The notes beneath the pieces were generated by a model, which was not told the origin of the DNA, searched no databases, and saw only the letters and a list, made by a program, of their open reading frames with translations. 64,000 nucleotides of DNA from Epiperipatus broadwayi (lineage: Eukaryota > Onychophora > Udeonychophora > Euonychophora > Peripatidae), in contig JAQFVV010000022.1 of assembly GCA_028023455.1 (NCBI GenBank), positions 6,779,100-6,843,099 on the forward strand. Direction: 5' to 3'. The position numbers and the translations under genes were made by a program. This document shows, one piece after another, positions 24,713 to 35,868 of this stretch. The number at the start of each line of letters is the position of its first letter. Position 1 is the first letter of the stretch.

Positions 24713-25827
24713 TACCTTTTTCACATGTATGTGGTCATGTGTATTGATTGTATAAGATAGATTGGATAGCTGAAGGGAGTTGAAAGTCTGGTTTCAAATC
24801 CCCTATAATTACATCTAAACTCCAGAGATATATAGTATACCTGTATTTAAATAATTTAAATTATACTCTGTATGCTAAAAAATATGTTCTTCAAAATTAT
24901 GATGTATTTTATAAGCTATGTGAAACAAAAGCTATTAGAAAGTAAGTATTAACCACTGATATTGCTAACCCTCTGAAAGATTCCAGTAAGAATTAGAACT
25001 TACAAATTATTTAAAAATACTGTATTGATGAAAATTTGATGATGGATCAGATTAAACAAGTTTAATACAAAAATAAGTAATATTCTACTAATGAATGCTA
25101 TACAGATAGGCAGTATTAAAAAAGCAGCAAACCATTAGTAAATTTTCAATTAAGATAAAGCAATATATGAAAAAACAAATGAATATGATTTTTTTAATGA
25201 CTCAATTAAAAGAAATATACATGAAATTCTGTAAAATAGTATGAAAAAGAATTAATGATAGCATTAAAATATATAATTATGAATCGGCAAGAACAACTAT
25301 AAAAAAGAATACAAATTTCAAAAATATAAAATAATATATTGGAAAAAAGATGTTTCACTAATAAGAAAAAAAGATAAAGCTATTAGTAAAATGGAAGACA
25401 ATATCATGAACAATATGGAAGAGCTCTAAACAAAATTTCATAGTAATAAAGAGCAAAAAAGCAACAACTAAGTAGTTCTACAAATATGACATCTTTTGAA
25501 ATGCTAAATATTTTTAATTAATAAGCGAGACACATAAACAAATCTATAATGAAAGAAAAGCTCCAGAAGTGAAGAAATTATTGACAAGGTTAAACACAAA
25601 ATATCTAAATGATAAAGATATATCAAGTGATTGAAAGAATGTAGTAGGGATTTTATATTTAAGAAAGGTGATAATGAAGATTTTAAATATTAGAGCCTAT
25701 TAATATTAATTTTCAATCAGTTCTGTGTAAGATTTTTACTAAAATTATTAACAACTTATCTGCAGATAACTTTGGACTTAAATCAACCAAAAGAAACAAG
25801 TTAAAAATGGATGTAACATGTAGATCA

Positions 25828-25979
25828 ATAAGATAATAAAATCAATTACTCAAGGCTGTAGATGATAACAATCAATCCTTAAAAGCTATCAACAATCTCA
25901 ACCTGTAATGTTTAATGAGGTTGCCTTGACTACAGGTTGAGATTGTTGACAGCTTAAGGGTTGATTGTCATGTAGATCA
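25828..25979. mobile_element. Small fold-back insertion in LINE copy 2
   Basis: Arms at 25869-25908 and 25931-25968 are inverted repeats of about 38 bp around a 22-bp loop. CATGTAGATCA occurs at 25817-25827 and again at 25969-25979. Copy 1 has this LINE site once (the VDHI codons near 21470), so the second is probably an 11-bp target duplication. About 40 bp on the left lies inside the duplication but outside the palindrome. The family is unknown. Confidence 0.55.
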
Positions 25980-27050
25980 CATTTAGGTATTAAGAAGAAA
26001 AATTATAGAAAAGACTAAATGAATTGTCACTTTGAGTGAACTTATAGATTATGAAAAGGCAATTATCTCCATAAGCATTTTCAAAGTGATTAAAGCTTTA
26101 GAGCTCCAAGACACAGATCCATGATAATATCAAATTATATATTTATTTAACGGTGGTAATTAGATTAAATAATGGCATTAAGAAGAGTATATGATAGAAA
26201 GATTCCTCCAAAACTTTTTTACAGTAGTTTTATGAGAAGTATTTTGCGGATTAAAATAAGATGCTAAGGAAATAAAAATATATAAATATTATTTTGAAAA
26301 TGATATAGTTGTTTTTACAAATAATTTTTCAGAGTTTCAAGAAATATTACAAGAACTTTCAGATGAAGAGAAGAAACTAAGGTTAAAGATAAATGATAAA
26401 AGAGTTAAAATATTCAATAGTTGTTTCAAAAAAGAAATAAAAATAATAGAAGGTAATGAATTAGAATACGATAATGCTAGATTATATCTAAAACATAACA
26501 GATAATATTTGAAAGGCATGCTTGTAGTAAAAATAATTTAATATTAAAAATAAATACACTTATATAATTGTAGAAAATAAGATTTTATTAAAAATGTTTC
26601 TTTACATATATATAGATACGCGACTTGTACATTTAATAAAAGATCAACACATAGACTTCTGAACATATGGAAAATATGAAGAGATGTATAATGGAAGAAA
26701 CAAAAACTAGGCAGAAATTAAATAAATGATTGAAATAACAAACAGATATCACTGCCATTATTGAATGAATTAAGAGATTCAAATAAACAAGAGCTGAGCA
26801 TGTTGCTAGAAGAGATGACAATAGATGGACATTTGAAGTCTTGAACTGGATTCTTTAAAGATTATTTAGAAAATCCCCCCCCAAAAAGATAACATGCAAC
26901 ATGGATGGATGGATGACATGAAAAAATTTTCTGGTATAATGTGGGAAAAAGAAGTCATAAATCAGATAAACTGGATTAAACTTTAAGAGATTTTCAACTT
27001 GCAGTGAAACAAAAAGTTTGAAAATTATATAATAAATATGAAGCAATAAA

Positions 27051-27420
27051 ACAACAACTTATATATAGTATTTATTAATCCAAAAATTCAATGACTAATA
27101 AAAAAAAAAAGAAGATTGACTGTAGAATTAAAAATGCAAAAGAGATAATGGTCATTTTTAGATGTTTTTTGACACATTGAAAGTAATATATGAATCTGCA
27201 TAATAAATCAAGTTCATATTAAAACAATAGATGATACTTTTTTTTATGTCAATGATATTTTAAACAGATGAATAAAATATTTTAATTATCTTTTAAGTAA
27301 TGATACAGGAATTCAGATGATTGTACTTAATGATTTATCCAATTGACAAACTTACTTTAATGTTCAACTTGAAATTAAAAGTTTTTTATAATCTTAAAAA
27401 TGAATAATGAAATGAAATAT
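27051..27420. other. AT-rich spacer
   Basis: Contains no gene. It holds a short A run and an inexact LINE 3' tail. Confidence 0.45.
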
Positions 27421-27424
27421 CTGA

Positions 27425-28720
27425 AAAAAATTTTAAATCATGGTCCTGCATTAGCTTCAAAACTATTAGAATTTTTAAAAAAAAAAAAAAAAAAATGGAG
27501 CCACAAGATTGTATCACTTAATCTTAAAGAGCATTATCCATTACAACAAAAGTACCTTTAAAAGATTTTATTGAATAGGTTGTTTTCAGTCATACATGAG
27601 TTACAACCTGGGATTCAGTATAGTTAGAGAATCATGAAGTACTACAGACAAGGTTTATGTTAGATAAATGCAAGAGAAGAACTTTGAGCAAAAACATGAT
27701 TTATAACATGATTTTATTGACTTGATCAAGGCATGTGACTCACCTAATTGAAAAGATGTTGTTTAAAATTAACTGGTTATCCTTCAAAGTTTATTTATGG
27801 TATACAACTTCTACATGATGGGTAACAGGAAGTATTATTAGTGATAATGGACAACTGGAGACATTTGAAATAAAAACTGGTGTTCAACAGAAATGGTTTA
27901 TAAGTGACTAAATGAAACAGGCATCAAGATATGATATAGAGTTGATAATGGAGTTTTAAATGTGAACAATTAAAAGTAAAAACAGGAACTTCTTTTTTGT
28001 TTTTTAAAACTACAATATGTTAACATTCTGGCTATTCAAAAATAACCAAATGGATTATTGTTCTAAGAAGTTTGATCACTAGAAATATCAGCATTGGGCC
28101 ATAATTTATGGATGTAGAGTTCCAGAGACCATCACTCTACCATTGCACTAAACCATCCAAGACAATATTTAAAATATGAATTAATAATCAATATTTTTTT
28201 TAAAAACTCCAGAACATTATTAGCCAATGATGAAAAAAAAAAACATCTTCAGCAACTTTTAACTTGTATAGTTATCAATTTAAAAATTGATCGCTTTTTA
28301 GGAGAAAAAGGTACATGCCAATATGCTGTTGTAGCATTTATCAACTTAAAAAATAGAATATTTCACAGTACAATAATATTAATTTCAACTAAATTATTAA
28401 AAGTAGGATTGTTATTTTATCAAACTTATTATATAAAACTGAAACATGGATGTCCTATCATTACAAAATAATAAATGAAAAAATTTTAAATTTCTAAAAA
28501 TACAATGGTATATTGTGTATGAAATATATGAATATCAACAAAATTTCTAAATATATATATATATTATGGTAAACTTGAAAATGAATTCAGTAGGAGAGAA
28601 AGATCCTATTTATGTTATAAAAATTATATCAAAGATATTCTAAAATATTCTAATATTAGTTATTTTCAATGGAAGTATATAGCTGAGACTAGAATGTAAA
28701 CAGAAATATATATTTAGGAA
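27425..28720 (+). pseudogene. Non-LTR retrotransposon remnant, second family
   Basis: Decayed RT pieces run in the plus orientation: a QPGIQYS segment (from a Q-x-GF-R-like motif) near 27605, FIDLIKACDS (F-x-D-x-x-K-A-F-D) near 27712-27741, YPSKFIYGIQLLHDG near 27778-27823, an N-G-V-K-Q-G-like TGVQQ near 27870, and LLYKTETWMSYHY near 28430-28470. The wording differs from the RTE-like copies and fits another animal LINE family (Jockey/CR1-type RT with a RQFHDG-like segment). It is heavily frameshifted and inactive. Confidence 0.65.
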
Positions 28721-29049
28721 AAAATCTGAAGTTTCATATAAATGAACAGACAGTTCACACAGATTAGTTCATATAGTTAATTGCAAGCTCACATTTAACT
28801 TTTTTTCTTTTTACTCATTGCATGCTTTCTTTTTTTTTTCGTAGTTAAAATGGCTATACTCTTTAGTAATTTACTAATGGTGATGATTATTAATGCTTAT
28901 GTATTTTTATTTTGAAATTTTTATGTGAAAATATTATTTGGGATTAAAATTTGTGAAAACAAAACAAACATAAAATTTATATTTAAAAAATAAAGGAGAA
29001 TTTCTTTCAAAATGAATGAAATATTTCATTACAGTATATATGTTTGTAT
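28721..29049. other. AT-rich spacer
   Basis: No feature is recognised apart from poly-T near 28830. Confidence 0.5.
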
Positions 29050-29245
29050 ATTAATACATTGTACAGGCTTACAAACACCTGCAATATATAATGTAATATA
29101 TAAGGGATTCGAACTTAGACTTTCACATGACCCTCAGCTCTCCATGACATCTCATATTGCTGACCCACCTAATCATACACATGTTGAAAAGATAAATAAT
29201 CACCAATGTACGTATTTCATGCTAAACCAGCATGTAAAAACACAT
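29050..29245 (-). mobile_element. Retrozyme-like repeat fragment
   Basis: Minus-strand partial monomer with a B-box-like GTTCGAATCCC near 29104-29115, the conserved region corresponding to TGGTCATGTGTATCGG, and the second half of the hammerhead at 29207-29240. An ORF covering it on the plus strand is incidental. Confidence 0.65.
29207..29240 (-). ncRNA. Hammerhead ribozyme 3' half, copy R4
   Basis: ATGCTG-GTT-TAGCAT (stem II), GAAA, ATACGTAC (stem III) and TTGG are present. The CTGATGA box and the 5' strand of stem I are missing, as the repeat is truncated here. Confidence 0.55.
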
Positions 29246-29434
29246 TAAAAACTTGCAATGTTTTAAAAATATTTAAATAATAAATAAAACAATCTTTAAA
29301 TACATATGTCTAGGGAATAGATTTCTTCAGTATCTTCTCAGATATCAACAATAAAAATATTAACCAGGATAATCAAAATGTTAGGTGGTAAAAGTTTATT
29401 TTCCCCTCTTTGTTTTAATATTTACTGATTCATA

Positions 29435-29585
29435 AATAAATGGCTAGCTGGGTTGCAATAAACCACCTACTTGAAAAAACAAAAAAAAATCTAAAGTTTA
29501 ATAGAAATCTAAAAACAGTTTCACGGATTCAAATTTAGGGTCATTGATATAATGCAACTAATTATAAAGTCACAAGATCCTTAAT
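29435..29585 (+). repeat. SINE-like repeat, tRNA-derived
   Basis: ATGGCTAGCTGGGTTG is A-box-like, an A-rich middle follows, and GGATTCAAATTTAGGGTC is B-box-like. The tail TAATTATAAAGTCACAAG resembles the tail of the copy at 61860-61960. Confidence 0.5.
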
Positions 29586-32500
29586 AATAATTCTTTATAT
29601 ATATTTTCCTTATGATAAATTGGTAATAATAATTCTTTATATTTAATCAAAACTTTATATTTTTAATACTGCAATAATTTTTTATTAGGTCGTAGCAAAT
29701 CAATATTGAAAATCACAAATTTCTCAGGATTGACTTACCACCTGTTTGTTTTCCGGGCTAAACTCAAAAGCATATTCATTACTATGATAATAAATATCAT
29801 TTATCTCACTATTGGTTACCTTCTTTTACTGCCAATTCTCCCAAGCATTGGATATTTTTTTCATGAATTAGACTGACTCATAATATAATCAAAATAAGAC
29901 AATTTCAATCCAGTCATTTGTATTTCAAGCAAAAATACAGGTCTGATGCACAACCATATAAATGTATGTTAATTACAAAGGATCAAACTATTCACATTAT
30001 TATTTATTTATTTTTTAATGTATGAATTTTTTTTAGTAAAAAAAATCTATAGAGATTGCAACCAGAAAGATTCTTTAGTGGTTTTATTAAGACCTTCACT
30101 TCCTCCACTGTATCAAAATATATTTGTCAATCATTAACTATAATAATTCATGATGTGTATTTGAACACCTCTACATAGTTCAATGGCTATTAAATTCCTT
30201 TATAAGAACCAATGACCATAGATTGTTCTGAATGTATTGATGAGACAACAGTAATATCTAAGTAGATCAAATCCAGTTGGTTTTATTGTTAAATATGGAC
30301 AAAGAAATTTATTTGGAATGTCATAAAAAAACTATTTTTCATGTTGCAATGTTTAATTGTTTGAAGAGATTCTTGGCTGAACATCAAGAAAAGGATTTTT
30401 ATTTGAGATGAATCTTGGATAGGGAACCTATACTTTGAGATATTATCAAAGTATGTTAAATTGTTCATGTTTTAATGCACTTCTCTGATAAACATTGATT
30501 ACATTAATCCAGAATAGTATCACTTAAATCTGCTTTTATAAATATTATATTAATTTATGTTAAATAAATTAAAATATTTATTTAAGTTTTAATATTTTTA
30601 CATATTTAACCAATCCTCTCTTCACCCAAAATAAAGCAGTTGATAGTTATATTTATCTGCCATTCTATTATCCTATATTTGCATTTATATTGAAAAAAGT
30701 AGTTACTAATACTTAATATATATAAACACGATTAGTTTGCCAAGAGAACTTTTAAATTGAAACTAAAAAAAATCAATCATAAGCATATCCCTAATTAATC
30801 AGTTACATATAAAGTGTTCAAACATGTTTACATACACATTTTCTATCCAAATTTGAACTTTTCTTTCTTGTCTGCTGCACCTAGTTATATTTTTCTGCAT
30901 GCCTGAATTTTAATAATCTCAAAAGAGAACATTTTAAGTTAAGAAAAGAGTTCTAGGAATTCTTTAATGACTTATTCACTAATCAGTTTTACCCCTCCCC
31001 CTCCCATCACATTATGATAAAAGTAAAATCATCTAATATAATGTTTAAAAAAGCATCAAGAGAAAGTTCAATCACTAAATTAATACTTACCAAATACAAA
31101 TGTAGGTCTATCTCTATAATGCTGTTATATAAGGATAATCTTATCCCTTTTTTGTTCTTTGGGTGATGGACACTAGTAGCTCAATTCCTTAGAGGTTTGC
31201 CATTTTTGACAGTTTGCAACTAATGTGAATTACGTATAAAAATATATATAAAATGTATTTCTGAGGCTATACTAGAATAGTTTATTCTTTTATTCCTATA
31301 GTGCAGTGTGTAAATGTTATATACTTCCTCCTACTGAAAGCAGATGAGTAACTAGGCAACAATATTAATAACAAGCAATTAAACCTGATCATCATTAATA
31401 ATTAATATTACTAACCTCTTAACGTAATCTAGCCTCTCAATATTACACCATAAACTTTAATGAGCTGACATGGTTAAAATGCATTAGAATGATCATTGAA
31501 TATATTTTTCTCTCAGAGCACATATAGATTGAAATAAGTTAATTTTGTTTGTAAGAGAACATCTACTTCTTATACTTTCAAACTATATTTTTCTAAAAAT
31601 GATGATTATATTATTAACAACATTTAATAACATCTCTTTGCTTATTTTAGTCAATGTCAATCAATAATATAAATATCTGCCTGTTCCCTTTTCCTGTATG
31701 GCTAATTTAAGATGAGACTTCACTTAAATTGAATGAAGCGTATAAATAAAACAATGTAATAACGTATTTAGATTTAAAATGACCCATAACTATACTTTAT
31801 ATAGATTGCAGCTAGCGTTATGCATTGTTTGTATAATGTATTTAGATATTAATTATAATCTTGTGTGAAATTTTTTTTCATTTGAAAATTTGTCAAAAAT
31901 TTTATATATTACATAATCCATGGTCATTTGGAACTTTGTTCAAAATATTTTTACAGATTGCGTATTAGCTTTTTGAAAAGTTGTCTTCAAAGAATCTGTA
32001 GGCAAAAATGCCCATAATCTGGAGTTTAGATTTGGTAGCTGAGAATTTCTTGTGCAATTTTGACTTTTATGACAATTTGTCCTTAACCTACTAATGCAGC
32101 AGCAATTCAATACTATTAGATAATATCTAGATATTATTGGCTGAAGGATAAAAATCCCAAGATAATTGGATTGCTCAGTTGAGCAGATGAGTACTGAAGC
32201 ACAAACTGTTAAAAGCAAAACTGTGATATATGGTATAATCTTCAATTCACATAGAAGCAAAAAAAAAAACAAAACAACTAATTCATTAGTCTTGTAATAT
32301 ATTATAGCTAATTCATTAGTCTTTGTTCCCAAGCTTATCTAGATTAACAAGCATTTGTTGTGACAGCTTTAAAAAAAACATTTTACAATTAAAATTTATC
32401 CTTTTATGCTCATTGTTAAAGATTTCTAGTAATTTTTTTAATTGATCCAATCATTAGTAGTCACTTGTAAACAATATAGCCATTCTAACTGTAAAATAAA

Positions 32501-33440
32501 CACACACACACACACACACACAAAAGAGAAAGATATAAAAAAGTTAAAAGCAAGATTTATGATGACTACACAAATCGCAATCTGTGAAATACACATATGT
32601 ATTAAACACTGATCCAAAAATATAGTACTGGACAATAGAATTTTTTCCAAAAGTTAACTATTTATTCTACTTCAACTATGTCATCAATAGAATCTAAATG
32701 TAGTGCTTATTAAATGTCTATCCAATATTATCTATTCATATCCCTAAAGCGGTTTCTAGCTTCATTCGTAAGGAATTTTGAATTCGGAGTATGGAATATG
32801 CATAAGACATTATTGGAAAGAAATTTAATAAGCATTATGTCTTATATCTATTAGTTACTTAACTTTATACATTAAATCTTATCAAATGTTTCAGAGTTAT
32901 TCTTGAAATTATGAGTATTCTATAAGAACAACATTTATTGGGGGTTTGTTGAGCATAAAGGCTGTTGGCAGAATGATTAGTGCTTCAAGTATCACAATGT
33001 ATTAACAAAAATTAATAATGTAATAAGTTTAACAAATTTAAATTTTTATATATAATTTTTTTAGAAAATAATTTTTTCCCCCCAATTTAAGCTACTCTGT
33101 CCTCCCCCTTTTCTTTATAATTTGTATAATATCATTCATTTAAAAATTTTAAATCTATACAACCTAAAAATATTAATTTATTGATTATGAATCAAAATGA
33201 CTTGCAATAGGATATTAGACCAAAAGATATGGTCATCAAAATCAGGAATAGTTTGCAATTACATCTGCTTCTGCCTTCTAACACCAATGTCTTTGCTCTA
33301 TTTTTTTAAGAACCATATTGTAAATTTCATATCAATAAAATGTAATTTAAATATGCACATGTATAAACAAAAATTTCTTTTTAATGGCATCACTGAAAGA
33401 TGCAGCAGGCACATATATATTTTTAAAAAAGCAACATGGT
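29586..33440. other. AT-rich non-coding stretch
   Basis: No gene supported. It includes a (CA)11 microsatellite at 32501-32522 and a near-exact duplication of TAATTCATTAGTCTT at about 32280 and 32309. The 130-codon minus-strand ORF at 31940-32332 is the second longest in the window but shows no family signature and crosses the duplication, so I do not call it. Confidence 0.5.
32501..32522. repeat. (CA)11 microsatellite
   Basis: Uninterrupted CA dinucleotides. Confidence 0.95.
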
Positions 33441-33449
33441 GTACTATTA

Positions 33450-33600
33450 TTATATCTACATGATGTAACCTTGACCTGGGATTGAATTTAGATGAAATCT
33501 AGAATATTTTTTTTTAATTGCGAGGTTAGATTTTTCTTTCAGGTAGGTAGACCATAGCCATAACAACTATTTCTTAGCTAGAATATAAAACAAGAAAAAA
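33450..33600 (-). repeat. SINE-like repeat, reverse
   Basis: The minus strand carries ATTCTAGCTAAGAAATAG, then GTTATGGCTATGGTCTACC and AAAGAAAAATCT, ending with AAATTCAATCCCAGGTC (B-box-like). It shares the order of segments of family B. Confidence 0.4.
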
Positions 33601-34075
33601 GCAATTAATGAATACTAATCCTCCATCTGGTTGGTCAATGGACTGCTAAGACTTCCTTTAAAGTTTTTCTTGGGAGAACTGTTAAAAAGATGATTTATAT
33701 ATATATGCATACTATATAAAATATATAACAAATTAAACTCAGTTCTTAAAAAAAAACAAAAACAATAAATTTACCTAATGCCAATAATGTTATTTTGAGA
33801 ACTTTGGATAAATGCTAAAATTACATTAATTACCTTCATAGTGTAACTTTTAGAACTCTTACATAGATTTGCATTTTAAAATAAGTAATTGCTCACATTT
33901 CATTTTTAAAAACCAAATAATTATTGCTAAAGAGTTTTTATATGTATATAAATATATTAAATTTAAAAAAAAAAAATAGAAAAAGAAATAAGATTAAATA
34001 AATAAAAATACAGTATAATAAATTATAACAACTACATTAGTGCTAATAAATTGTATGTTCTACTCATTGATGAAG
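33601..34075. other. AT-rich non-coding stretch
   Basis: Only homopolymers and (AT)n are seen. Confidence 0.55.
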
Positions 34076-34079
34076 ACAT

Positions 34080-35500
34080 CGTTCATATATCATTATAATA
34101 GGTGGCAAGGGAATATATACATTATCAGGTCTTTTATTTGCAGATGATGTCTTTTTGTGTGCAGAAAGAAGGGAAGATATGGAAATTATGCTGAGGACAT
34201 GTGCAAGGGTAGGTAAAGAGATGGGGATTAAGTTTAGTGAAAAAAAAATCTAAAAGTAATAATGATTAATCGGGGCAAAGAGAAGACAAAGAATTTTTAT
34301 TGGGGGATATAAAGTTAAATGTGGTGAATAAATATAACTATTTGGGAATAGTATTAAATAATTAGAGAAACTGCTTTGATGAATGAGAGAAAAAATTGAT
34401 AAATGAAGCAAAGAAAAAAAAGGGATTGATAAAGAAATTAACAGTGTTTTCATATAATAAATATGATGTAGCTAGAATTGTATGGAAGGGAGTGGCAGTA
34501 ACAGAATTAACATATGGTAACGATGCGTTATGTGTTAGTAAAGGAGTATTAGACTATTTGGAAAAAGTACAAAGAGAAGTAGAATGACATGCATTAAATG
34601 CAGATGTTTGGAAGACAAAGGACACAATTCAAGGAGAAATGGGATCGTCAAGTTTTTATATGAGGGATGCAAAAAGCAAAATGAAAATGTTCGGTAGATT
34701 GCAGTTTATGGATAATAAAACAATAGCAAAATAGTATTTAATTGGGTTATGAATAAAGGGCAGGTAACAAGATGGGTGAGTAAGGTAATGCGGTATGCAG
34801 AAGATTTGGATAAATAATTTATGTTAGTATACTTGTACAAAAAGTGGGATGATTGTGTTAGAATTGTTGAGTGTTATAGTGGTAAGGAATGGAATAGAAG
34901 AATAGATGCATTAATAAAGAATAGAGAGTTGGAGAGATGAAGAACTAGTATGGAGAGTAAAGAGTTTAAATATATATAGAAATAAACGGAATATTTGTGC
35001 GAGTTAATTTATGATAATAGCAAGGAAAGTAGTTTACTGTTTAAGGCTCGAATGGGATCTTTAGGAAGGGGGGATTATACATGTAAATGGGAAAATGTGG
35101 GTGATTTAATCTGCAAGTTGTGTAAGGAAGACATAGAAAATATTAGGCATCTGTTAATTGAATGTAAATGCCTGAAAGTAAAAAGGATACAAATAATAAA
35201 GTTGTGGAAGAATAAATATAAAGAAACTGATTATACAGAAAATGAGTTATTGATTTTTATGCTGGCTTGGGGAAAAGATAAGGGGAATTTAGATATAAAA
35301 ACCATGGAGTTGACAAAGATTATGTTGTGGAAATGGGATGGAGCAGGATATGGGAAAACTTAGGGTAGGGAATGGAAAGGAAAGGTAAAGTGGCTAGCAG
35401 GTTTCTCTGGGCATAGTTACTGAGAGATTCCTGACTTCATATAAGGAGAAGTCACAGTGCATCACATCACATCATCAGCAACAACAACAAAAAACTGATA
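34080..35500 (+). pseudogene. Non-LTR retrotransposon 3' portion, third family
   Basis: Begins inside the RT palm with GLLFADDVFLCAERREDMEI, an intact F-A-D-D catalytic box, followed by GKEMGIKFS. After frame breaks, YGNDALCVS and YLEKVQRE continue the RT thumb region. A C-terminal ORF at 34995-35363 carries a zinc-finger-like C-K-L-C ... H-L-L-I-E-C. The 3' end has ACATCACATCATCAGCAACA followed by CAA repeats and an A run, a typical LINE tail. It is 5' truncated and carries several stops, so it is inactive. It is less decayed than the LINEs at 19.7-28.7 kb and therefore probably younger. Confidence 0.75.
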
Positions 35501-35868
35501 AGTTATATTTTTCATTAAAAATCAAAATCCAATTTAAATAAATAATGTTTGAAAACATAAAAATAATAGTTTTTCAATAAGTATGATAAATGCAAAACAT
35601 TCTTTGAAAATTTTTATTAATGATGATAGCAAACAACTTAAGGGGGGGAAAAACATGAAATTAATAAATGTTTAAAAACATGAAAATAATATATACAAAC
35701 AAACAATGACTGAAAAATAAGCATGATGTTTTCATGGTTTTTGTTTTTTTGCTTTGTTTTGTCTTCATTTAGGCCATTCACTATCATTACTAATAAAAAT
35801 TTCTCTACTTATGAGTTTTCTGGCAAACAAGATGGCAGTTCATATTTGTGATAAATCTACAGTTTTGG

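Larger units (their letters stand above)
24191..24880 (+). mobile_element. Retrozyme-like repeat array, plus-strand part
   Basis: About 1.4 tandem monomers are present. Hammerhead boxes start at 24217 and 24691, giving a 474-bp period. B-box-like GGTTCAAATTCCCC near 24342 and TTTCAAATCCCC near 24790 are about 450 bp apart. The segment between ribozyme and B box (TGGTCATGTGTATCGGTTGT) is conserved in the other copies. Tandem monomers bounded by ribozymes are what rolling-circle-like RNA processing or integration of multimers would leave. Confidence 0.7.
22920..27050 (+). pseudogene. RTE-like non-LTR retrotransposon, copy 2 (dead, interrupted)
   Basis: The copy runs parallel to copy 1. The start near 23030 aligns with 19745, endonuclease remnants are at 23220-23400, the RT with a decayed DYEKA box near 26047-26063, TNNFSEFQEILQELS (decayed FADD region) near 26320-26360, and the VARRDDNRW motif near 26800-26825. 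It is more decayed than copy 1. Two insertions split it: the ribozyme-bearing array at about 23697-24880 and a small fold-back at about 25828-25979. Those insertions therefore post-date copy 2. A tandem pair of LINEs could result from two nearby insertions or a segmental duplication. Confidence 0.75.

Noticed and set aside
31940-32332. 130-codon minus-strand ORF with an N-terminal hydrophobic run
   Set aside because: It crosses a local duplication, has no recognisable domain and lies in otherwise random AT-rich DNA; its length is not surprising in 64 kb searched in six frames.
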